DNA of 5,282 nt, taken from Nitrososphaeria archaeon. GTDB lineage: Archaea > Thermoproteota > Nitrososphaeria > Geothermarchaeales > JDFR-13. Positions 1 through 5,282 of this stretch are shown here, in pieces. The first letter of the stretch is position 1. Each line of letters begins with the position of its first letter. The notes beneath the pieces are model-generated. The model was not told where the DNA came from. It did not search any database and saw only the letters and a list, made by a program, of their open reading frames with translations. The translations under genes were made by a program, and so were the position numbers. The stretch spans positions 1-5,282 of the forward strand of contig JALTNJ010000114.1 in assembly GCA_027000765.1 (NCBI GenBank), in the 5' to 3' direction.

Positions 1-37
1 GATATATAGAATATATTCAAAAAATAATCTAAACTAT

Positions 38-68
38 TTAGTCTAATAAATGGTTAATAAATTATAAT
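38..68 (+). promoter_or_regulatory. Probable promoter region of the malic enzyme gene
   Basis: Bases 1-70 are strongly AT-rich and hold no gene. Two TATA-like stretches lie at about 38-51 and 54-68. A transcript starting some 25 bases downstream of the first would keep the ribosome site at 85-89 in its leader, while one from the second would start at about 85-88. A 10-base palindrome, GAATATATTC, sits further upstream at 9-18. Which TATA element is used cannot be decided from sequence. Confidence 0.35.
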
Positions 69-84
69 CACTTGTATCGGGGTA

Positions 85-89
85 GAGGG
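85..89 (+). promoter_or_regulatory. Ribosome binding site of malic enzyme
   Basis: GAGGG matches the core of the archaeal anti-Shine-Dalgarno complement and ends 8 bases before the ATG at 98, which supports that start. Another ATG at 90 directly follows this site but opens only a three-codon frame (Met-Leu-Thr) that stops at 99-101, overlapping the real start. Confidence 0.6.
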
Positions 90-97
90 ATGTTAAC

Positions 98-1480
98 ATG
101 ACAATTAACGATGAAAAGGTTAAAGAGCTTATTGAGAAGGCTAATAAGCCGGCAAAGCTCTCCCCCACATACCACAAGTTCTATGGAGGAAAGCTTCAGA
201 CCATGCCTAAATGTGCCGTAAGGGGAATACATGATTTTGATATCTGGTATACTCCTGGTGTGGCCGAGCCCTGTAAACTCATTAATAAGGATCCGGACAA
301 ATCATTTGAATACACAAATAGATGGAACTTCGTTGCCGTGGTAAGCGATGGATCCCGTGTACTGGGGCTTGGAAATATCGGTCCAGAGGCTGGTTTACCC
401 GTTATGGAGGGGAAGGCGATTCTCTTCAAATACTTGGGTGGGGTAGATGCATTTCCACTGGTTGTGAAGCCTAAGGACCCAGATGAGATGCTTAGGTTCC
501 TAGAATGTATAGAGCCTACTTTTGGAGGAATAAATCTAGAGGATATTGAAAAGCCAAAGTGCTTCTATATCTTGGAGGAGGCTAGGAAGAGGCTGAATAT
601 ACCTGTATGGCATGATGACCAGCAGGGTACAGCAACTGTAATTCTAGCTGGGTTGATAAACGCATTAAAAATAGTCGGTAAGAAGATGGATGAGGTTAAG
701 ATCGTCCTACTTGGAGTGGGAGCCGCCAATACAAAGGCCGCAGAGGTACTTATGCTGGCTGGTGCAAAGCCTGAGAACATGCTATTAGTCGATAGTAAGG
801 GAATATTATCGGCAAATAGGAGGGATATCATTGAGAGAGAGAAGAATCCATGGAAGTGGAAGCTGGCTAAGATGACGAATCCAGATCTGATAGAAGGCGG
901 GGTCGATAAGGCTCTTGAGGGAGCCGATGTATTGATAGCAGCGTCTAAACCAGGTCCAGACACTGTTAAGAAGGAGTGGATTAGTAAGATGGCTGATGAC
1001 GCCATCGTATTTGTAACAGCAAACCCAATTCCAGAGATATGGCCTTGGGATGCGAAGGATGCTGGCGCTAGGATAGTTGCTACTGGTAGAGCCGATTTCC
1101 CCAATCAGATCAATAATAGCCTAGGATTCCCAGGAATATTCAGAGGCGTCCTTGATGTAAGGGCCAAGACCGTCACAGATGAGATGTGTGTCGCTGCAGC
1201 GAAGGCCCTAGCCGAGTATGCTGAGGAGAAGGGTATTCACGAGGAGTATATCATACCTACTATGGATGACTGGGAGGCTTATCCACGTGAGGCTGTTGCA
1301 GCCGCATTACAGTCGATTAAACAGGGTGTAGCCAGGATAAAACCGAGTAAACAGGAGCTCTGGGAAAGAGCAGTATCTATAATCTCAGATGCACGGAGGT
1401 CACTCCAACTACTTATGGAAAATAATATTATTAAGAATCCTCCCCCTGAGGAGGAGGTGTTATCCACCTATAAGCCATAA
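98..1480 (+). CDS. Malic enzyme (malate dehydrogenase, decarboxylating)
   Basis: The 460-residue product is a complete small-type malic enzyme, a cytosolic enzyme that converts malate to pyruvate, CO2 and NAD(P)H using a divalent metal. The N-terminal malic domain (about 1-175) has the YTPGVA motif with the proposed catalytic Tyr51, the VMEGKA motif with the proposed base Lys106, and metal ligands in NLEDI (Glu149, Asp150) and HDDQQGTA (Asp173/Asp174). The NAD-binding domain (about 176 onward) has LLGVGAAN at 204-211 and an acidic Asp232 at the end of the next strand. Nicotinamide-side motifs are TANPIPE (307-313) and NQINNSLGFPGIFRG (336-350). The length is slightly above the usual 400-450 for this type because of a charged C-terminal tail. 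The start follows a GAGGG site 8 bases upstream. NAD versus NADP preference is not certain, although Asp232 leans toward NAD. It is convergent with the DedA gene and not obviously in an operon. Confidence 0.95.
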   Translation: MTINDEKVKELIEKANKPAKLSPTYHKFYGGKLQTMPKCAVRGIHDFDIWYTPGVAEPCKLINKDPDKSFEYTNRWNFVAVVSDGSRVLGLGNIGPEAGLPVMEGKAILFKYLGGVDAFPLVVKPKDPDEMLRFLECIEPTFGGINLEDIEKPKCFYILEEARKRLNIPVWHDDQQGTATVILAGLINALKIVGKKMDEVKIVLLGVGAANTKAAEVLMLAGAKPENMLLVDSKGILSANRRDIIEREKNPWKWKLAKMTNPDLIEGGVDKALEGADVLIAASKPGPDTVKKEWISKMADDAIVFVTANPIPEIWPWDAKDAGARIVATGRADFPNQINNSLGFPGIFRGVLDVRAKTVTDEMCVAAAKALAEYAEEKGIHEEYIIPTMDDWEAYPREAVAAALQSIKQGVARIKPSKQELWERAVSIISDARRSLQLLMENNIIKNPPPEEEVLSTYKP

Positions 1481-1520
1481 CTCTCTCTTTCTCCACCTAA
1501 TTTTTATCCTTCTTTCTTCC
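1455..1520 (+). terminator. Likely transcription end of malic enzyme in the convergent gap
   Basis: A short inverted repeat, AGGTG (1455-1459) and CACCT (1465-1469), lies just before the stop codon. It is followed by a pyrimidine-rich stretch with a run of five T at 1501-1505 and further T clusters to about 1520. U-rich tracts alone can end archaeal transcription. The tract runs into the 3' end of the opposing gene. No matching T-run is visible for the minus-strand transcript in this gap. Confidence 0.35.
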
Positions 1521-2109
1521 TTATCATAAGGTAGTATACGAATATTATCAAAGCCACTACTACAGCAGCTATTCCTATCGTATCTAGATAGGGTATTATC
1601 ACCTCCCAATTCTCCCCGAGTAATATGCCTACATATGCGAGGAAGTAGTTCCATATTAGGGATCCGGCTATAGTGTATACAATGAACTTAGGCATATTCA
1701 TCTTACCCATTCCAGCTGGTAGAGAGATATAGGTTCGGATAGCTGGTGTTACACGACCTATAAACACCGTGATACTACCATATTTCTCAAACCACTTCTC
1801 CGCCCATTCCACATGAGTAATATCGAGGAAAAAGTATTTCCCATATTTCTCGATAAATGGTCTACCAAGATAGTATCCAACATAATACAGTATTATGGAG
1901 CCGACTAGATTCGCGGCGGTAGAATCTAGTACGACGAGCCAGAAATCAAGCTTCCCCCTAGCAGAGAGGAAGCCAGCGAATGTAACAACCGCCTCACTAG
2001 GGATCGGGACACCAGCACTCTCTAGAACCATGAGGATAAAAATACCCTCATAACCCACTGCCTCAATCACACTGGTGACCCACTCTATCAATCCAGCTAA
2101 AACACTCAT
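1504..2109 (-). CDS. DedA/VTT-family integral membrane protein
   Basis: The 201-residue product, read from the ATG at 2109, carries the DedA (VTT, SNARE-associated) family signatures. These are ESAGVPIPSE at 30-39, a glycine-rich LVGSIILYYVGYYLGR stretch at 68-83, and GRVTPAIRTYISLPAG at 118-133 with the conserved Arg119, Pro122 and Arg125. Hydrophobic segments lie near 22-50 and 112-135 (likely re-entrant), 57-80, 142-166 and 176-196, ending in a basic tail. Length is typical of the family (about 200). Members sit in the cytoplasmic membrane and are linked to lipid flipping and to envelope or proton-gradient homeostasis; the substrate here is unknown. A GTG at 2115 is in frame, but it is only 3 bases from the GAGGG site, whereas the ATG is 9 bases away, so I prefer the ATG. 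The gene is convergent with malic enzyme and divergent from the reductase. Confidence 0.93.
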   Translation of the reverse strand: MSVLAGLIEWVTSVIEAVGYEGIFILMVLESAGVPIPSEAVVTFAGFLSARGKLDFWLVVLDSTAANLVGSIILYYVGYYLGRPFIEKYGKYFFLDITHVEWAEKWFEKYGSITVFIGRVTPAIRTYISLPAGMGKMNMPKFIVYTIAGSLIWNYFLAYVGILLGENWEVIIPYLDTIGIAAVVVALIIFVYYLMIRKKEG

Positions 2110-2118
2110 CCACACTTA

Positions 2119-2123
2119 CCCTC
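2119..2123 (-). promoter_or_regulatory. Ribosome binding site deciding the DedA start
   Basis: On the minus strand GAGGG lies 9 bases before the ATG at 2109 and only 3 bases before the upstream GTG at 2115. The spacing is close to that of the malic enzyme site, which favours the ATG. Confidence 0.5.
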
Positions 2124-2167
2124 TTAGGAGAATTATACTATCCGACAAAATTTATCTTAGGTATAGA

Positions 2168-2181
2168 TTAGTTATAACTAA
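2168..2181. repeat. 14-base perfect palindrome in the divergent spacer
   Basis: TTAGTTATAACTAA reads the same on both strands. It lies about 60 bases upstream of the DedA start and 175 bases upstream of the reductase start. Its centre, GTTATAAC, is itself TATA-like in both directions. It may be a dimeric regulator site or a chance product of AT-rich sequence. Confidence 0.4.
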
Positions 2182-2219
2182 AGGGAATTATAATAAAAAC
2201 GAGTATAATTAGAATATAT

Positions 2220-2260
2220 TTCATACATAGATATTTTAAACCACCTGTAAAATGTATGAA
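2220..2260. repeat. 9-base inverted repeat around a TATA-like core
   Basis: TTCATACAT at 2220-2228 and ATGTATGAA at 2252-2260 are exact inverted copies separated by 23 bases. The spacer contains TATTTTAAA (2232-2240), which resembles an archaeal TATA box. The arrangement could be an operator flanking a promoter, or a weak RNA hairpin. No gene start lies at the distance expected for a leaderless transcript from this element. Confidence 0.4.
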
Positions 2261-2303
2261 GCCACTTTCTATTTTATTTAGAACACCAGTGCGGGAGAGT
2301 TAG

Positions 2304-2333
2304 CTTTAAAACTCCTTTCGGCTAAAATTTAAT
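2304..2333 (+). promoter_or_regulatory. Probable promoter of the ribonucleotide reductase gene
   Basis: Two TATA-like elements lie close together: CTTTAAAA at 2304-2311 and TAAAATTTAAT at 2323-2333. The second is centred about 28 bases before the ATG at 2356, the distance expected if transcription starts at or next to the start codon. The first would give a leader of roughly 20 bases. No Shine-Dalgarno site with workable spacing precedes the ATG, which favours the leaderless reading. Confidence 0.45.
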
Positions 2334-2355
2334 AGACATCCAGGGTTGGTAGAGG

Positions 2356-5282
2356 ATGGAGAAGCGAGTAAAGAAGGTTATTAAAAGAGATGGTCGAGTC
2401 GTTGATTTCGATCCTGAACGGATTAAGAACGCGATAAAAAAGGCTATGATAAGTGTAAACAAGTACAATGAAAAGACGCTTAACAGGGTATTTAGATACG
2501 TCTTGAGGGTTATCAATGAGAAGTACGATGAGGAGAATATACCTCATGTAGAAGACATACAAGACATAGTGGAGTTCACACTAGTTAAATACGACCTCTA
2601 TGAAGTGGCCAAATCATATATTCTATATAGGAAGGAGAGGGAGAAGATTAGGCAGGAGAAGATGCTCCTCCTAAACAAGGACTATCTAGATGAGGTTGAC
2701 AAGGCCTTCAGCCTAAATGCTATAAGACTCCTCACAGCACGGTATCTGGCGAAGGATGAAGAGGGTAAGATAATCGAGACGCCTAAACAGCTGTTTAAGA
2801 GAGTAGCTATACACATCGTTATCCCCGACATATTATATGATGAGAGGGTCTTCTCCAAAGAAGGAGGATTAGATCCTCATCCATATGAGGATTTTGATCC
2901 TACTGAATGGGAAGGAAAACTAGGGCTTGGTAAAAATGGTGATAACGGGACCTATGAAGCCACATGGAACAGGTATCACCTAATGAAGATGAAAGAGCTC
3001 TACGACCGCCTAAATAAATCAGGGAAGATGAAGGTCTCATGGAGCCAGTTCTTCGAGATGCTTAAAAACGGTGAGTTTGAAAACCACTATAAAGAATATA
3101 AGGAGTATTACGATCTAATGGTTAGCAAGAAATTCCTACCTAATTCACCAACCTTATTCAACTCAGGCACTAGACTCGGTCAATTATCGGCCTGTTTTGT
3201 TTTGGCAATAGATGATGATATTGACTCAATTATGCAGGCTGCTAAGGATGCCGCTATCATATTTAAGACGGGAGGAGGAATAGGGATAAACTATAGTAAA
3301 CTTAGGCCTGAAGGAGATATAGTCTTCTCCACAGCCGGCGTAGCAAGTGGACCTGTTTCCTTCATGAGGATCATAGATGTCGTTACAGACGTTATCAAGC
3401 AGGGTGGAAGGAGAAGAGGGGCCAACATGGGTATACTCGAGATATGGCATCCTGATATAGAGAAATTCATCACTGCGAAAAGCACACCAGGAATGTTGGA
3501 GAACTTCAACGTCTCGGTAATGATCACCCCAGACTTCTGGGAGAAATATGAAAATGGGGAGAAGTATCCCCTTATCAATCCTAGAGACAAGAAAATATGG
3601 AAGGAAGTGGACGCCAAGCAGCTCTTTAGACTCATAGCGGAGATGGCGTGGAAAACAGGAGATCCAGGAGTAATCTTCATGGATAACATCAACAAAAGAA
3701 ACATACTCAGAAAGGGAAGAGGAGACATAAGATCAACTAATCCCTGTATAACTGGTGACACCTTGGTTTATACCCCTAGAGGGATATATGAGATAAGGGA
3801 GCTTGAGAATAAGGAGACACCTATCTGCCTTGATGACCGTGCAGTATTAAAGTATCAGAATGGAAAGCCTATTGGAGTATATAGGGCAAGTGGGGATGTC
3901 GTTAAGACTGGTAAAAAAGCTGTTATCAAGCTTGAAACTGAACATGGGGTAATACTGAGGCTTACCCCTGATCATAGGGTTAGGGTTGCGGAGAGAGTGG
4001 GTAGAACTGGAGATGGAAATGCATATATGTATAGGCTGGAGTGGAGAGCAGCTGGGGAGTTAAGGGAAGGAGATATCCTGCTTCTAAACTCGGTGGATAT
4101 GTGGGAAGACTGGGAGAAAGAGATAGACGGCTTCCCCCTGACATGGGAACTAGGCTACATAGTGGGTTACACCGTGGGAGACGGATATGTAAATAGTGAG
4201 AGCATAAATCTATATTTTGATAAAGAGAAGGAGAAGGATCTAGCTGAGAAAGTAAGTGAATTGATTAAAGACACTCTAGGCATAGAGCCATATAGTTATG
4301 TTAAGGGAGGAACAATATGGCTTAGAATTAGAAATAGAAAGGTAGTTGACTTCTTCAGGAAACATGGCATATCTATAGAGAAATCTCATGAGAGGAAGAT
4401 ACCTAATTTTGTATTCAAGGCGCCTAGAAAATTCATACTAGGGTTCATTACAGGGCTATGGGAGGCAGATGGCACAGCAAATATCGAGAAAGGTAAAAAT
4501 GCAAGCATCAGAATATCTTCCTCCAGCATAGACATCTTAGAACGACTTCAGCACATACTCCTAGCCCTAGGAATACCCGGTAAACTATATAAATGGAGAA
4601 GAAAGCCCCGTGAAGCATTCCATTATGTTACAAAAGATGGTGAGGGGAAAGCCTATAACTCCCATGGAGACCATGAGCTCGTCATCAGCAAAGATAATGT
4701 CCTTAGAATGACTAGAATACTTAAACCACTTAGTAAATGCAAGAGTGATAAGCTACAGAAGCTTATGCAGGTCAATGACAAAAAGGGATACTACAAGGAA
4801 TACTTCCTAAGTAAAGTAGTGAGGATAACAAGCGACACGACAGAAGAGGTATATGACATCCTGAACATACCTGGGCATCACGCGTTTATAGCAAATGGAA
4901 TTATGATACACAACTGTGGTGAAGAGCCTTTATATCCTTATGAGTCATGTAACCTTGGTTCTATTAACCTATATGCATTTATCGAGTATGATGAAGAAGG
5001 TAATAGGTGGTTTAACTGGGATGAATATGTCCGTGTCATCAAGGTTGCAACGAGGTTCTTGGACAACGTTATTGATGTAAATCAGTTCCCCATCGATAAG
5101 ATAGAGAATAATACTAGGAACTCTAGGAAGATCGGGCTTGGATTGATGGGGCTCGCCGATACACTATTTGCATTGCGGGTGCCATATAATAGTGAAGAAG
5201 GGTTCCAGATGATGAAGAAATTCGCTGAATACCTTACTTACTACTCGATGGATGAATCGGTTGAACTAGCTAAGAGGAAAGG
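2356..5282 (+). CDS. nrdJ: Adenosylcobalamin-dependent (class II) ribonucleotide reductase with intein, 3' end cut by window
   Basis: The frame is open for 975 codons to the window edge, so the C-terminus is missing. The mature enzyme reduces ribonucleotides to deoxyribonucleotides with a cobalamin-generated radical. Residues 3-93 form an ATP-cone (KRDGRVVDFDPERI at 9-22), an allosteric nucleotide site. The catalytic barrel begins with PNSPTLFNSGT (262-272) and LSACFVL (277-283), where Cys280 is the probable redox cysteine. It continues with KTGGGIG (304-310), GGRRRGANMG (350-359) and NFNVSV (383-388). The active-site loop NP-CGE is split by an intein at residues 464-853, so Asn462 lies before it and Cys854 and Glu856 after it. 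The frame resumes with YESCNLGSINL (862-872) and RKIGLGLMGLAD (924-935). An in-frame TAG at 2350-2352 leaves ATG 2356 as the only start that keeps the ATP-cone. Class I is unlikely because the PTLFN and NPCGE motifs are of class II type. CGEEP here replaces the more usual CGEQP. Confidence 0.95.
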   Translation, partial: MEKRVKKVIKRDGRVVDFDPERIKNAIKKAMISVNKYNEKTLNRVFRYVLRVINEKYDEENIPHVEDIQDIVEFTLVKYDLYEVAKSYILYRKEREKIRQEKMLLLNKDYLDEVDKAFSLNAIRLLTARYLAKDEEGKIIETPKQLFKRVAIHIVIPDILYDERVFSKEGGLDPHPYEDFDPTEWEGKLGLGKNGDNGTYEATWNRYHLMKMKELYDRLNKSGKMKVSWSQFFEMLKNGEFENHYKEYKEYYDLMVSKKFLPNSPTLFNSGTRLGQLSACFVLAIDDDIDSIMQAAKDAAIIFKTGGGIGINYSKLRPEGDIVFSTAGVASGPVSFMRIIDVVTDVIKQGGRRRGANMGILEIWHPDIEKFITAKSTPGMLENFNVSVMITPDFWEKYENGEKYPLINPRDKKIWKEVDAKQLFRLIAEMAWKTGDPGVIFMDNINKRNILRKGRGDIRSTNPCITGDTLVYTPRGIYEIRELENKETPICLDDRAVLKYQNGKPIGVYRASGDVVKTGKKAVIKLETEHGVILRLTPDHRVRVAERVGRTGDGNAYMYRLEWRAAGELREGDILLLNSVDMWEDWEKEIDGFPLTWELGYIVGYTVGDGYVNSESINLYFDKEKEKDLAEKVSELIKDTLGIEPYSYVKGGTIWLRIRNRKVVDFFRKHGISIEKSHERKIPNFVFKAPRKFILGFITGLWEADGTANIEKGKNASIRISSSSIDILERLQHILLALGIPGKLYKWRRKPREAFHYVTKDGEGKAYNSHGDHELVISKDNVLRMTRILKPLSKCKSDKLQKLMQVNDKKGYYKEYFLSKVVRITSDTTEEVYDILNIPGHHAFIANGIMIHNCGEEPLYPYESCNLGSINLYAFIEYDEEGNRWFNWDEYVRVIKVATRFLDNVIDVNQFPIDKIENNTRNSRKIGLGLMGLADTLFALRVPYNSEEGFQMMKKFAEYLTYYSMDESVELAKRK
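3745..4914 (+). mobile_element. Intein with LAGLIDADG homing endonuclease in the reductase active site
   Basis: This in-frame element encodes 390 residues that should excise themselves from the reductase precursor and join the flanks. The N-terminal splicing block starts at Cys464 (CITGDTLVYT), and block B has TPDH with Thr537 and His540. The C-terminal splicing domain (about 817-853) contains VYDILNIPGHHAFIANG with block F His842, then ends in His852-Asn853, followed by Cys854 as the +1 nucleophile. All residues expected for standard splicing are present. Between these lie two LAGLIDADG motifs, LGYIVGYTVGDGY (599-611) and ILGFITGLWEADGT (694-707), so it is a full-length rather than a mini intein. 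Inteins are well known in archaeal class II reductases. Codon use (AGG, AGA, ATA) looks by eye like the host gene, so recent arrival is not evident. Confidence 0.96.
4141..4740 (+). other. DOD-type homing endonuclease domain inside the intein
   Basis: The two motifs GYTVGDGY and GLWEADGT keep the acidic residues used for metal-dependent DNA cleavage, Asp609 and Asp705, about 96 residues apart. That is a normal spacing for a single-chain two-repeat LAGLIDADG enzyme. A basic stretch (KWRRKPR-like, from about 4590) could contribute to DNA contact. The expected target is the intein-free reductase allele around the joined NP-CGE codons. Domain edges are approximate. The frame is intact, so activity is plausible but not shown. 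Confidence 0.85.

Noticed and set aside
565..1104. A 179-codon open frame on the minus strand inside malic enzyme.
   Set aside because: It has no recognisable family motif and lies fully antisense to a clearly conserved enzyme, so it is a shadow frame.
1450..1459. A strong Shine-Dalgarno-like GGAGGAGGTG near the end of malic enzyme, with a 6-base TCCTCC/GGAGGA hairpin.
   Set aside because: No usable start codon follows at the right distance and the next gene is on the other strand. The sequence is explained by Pro and Glu codons of the C-terminal tail.
2182..2355. Possible cobalamin riboswitch ahead of the B12-dependent reductase (GGGAA near 2184 and GCCACTT at 2261, close to GCCACTG).
   Set aside because: The two fragments are about 70 bases apart in unrelated AT-rich sequence, there is no recognisable B12-box afterwards, and the gene appears leaderless. 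The matches look like chance.
2356..3744. A second intein in the N-terminal part of the reductase, as found in some archaeal reductases.
   Set aside because: Residues 1-463 run through the ATP-cone and catalytic motifs without an insert. Sites beyond the window end cannot be judged.
3291..3761. A 156-codon open frame on the minus strand across the reductase and intein junction.
   Set aside because: It is antisense to the conserved catalytic motifs and has no coherent domain, so it is a shadow frame.

Overview
The window looks like a piece of a thermophilic archaeal chromosome, most likely from the Crenarchaeota/Thermoproteota (a Desulfurococcales-like lineage is my guess, not shown). The reasons are Arg codons that are mostly AGG/AGA, many ATA Ile codons, TATA-box-like AT-rich gene fronts, short GAGG-type ribosome sites beside an apparently leaderless start, and an intein-bearing adenosylcobalamin-dependent ribonucleotide reductase.

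Layout: an AT-rich promoter region (1-97) leads into a complete malic enzyme gene (98-1480, plus strand). After a 23-base pyrimidine-rich gap comes a convergent DedA/VTT-family membrane protein gene (1504-2109, minus strand). A non-coding region of about 245 bases (2110-2355) separates it from a divergent class II ribonucleotide reductase gene (2356 to beyond the window end, plus strand). This spacer is AT-rich and holds a 14-base perfect palindrome, a 9-base inverted repeat and two TATA-like elements.

The reductase is the most interesting part. Its reading frame is open from 2356 to the window edge and contains a 390-residue intein (3745-4914) with a two-motif LAGLIDADG homing endonuclease. 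The intein lies inside the active-site NPCGE loop. It separates the loop Asn from the Cys and Glu, and the first residue after the intein is the cysteine that by family alignment carries the thiyl radical. Reductase activity should therefore depend on splicing. The residue before the intein is Pro, which is unusual at an N-terminal splice junction.

The three genes do not form an obvious pathway. Malic enzyme feeds pyruvate and reducing power, the reductase makes deoxynucleotides, and DedA is a membrane protein of general lipid or envelope homeostasis. No RNA gene, CRISPR array or insertion sequence was seen. I found no convincing undescribed system; the intein-split reductase is a good example of a known kind of arrangement.
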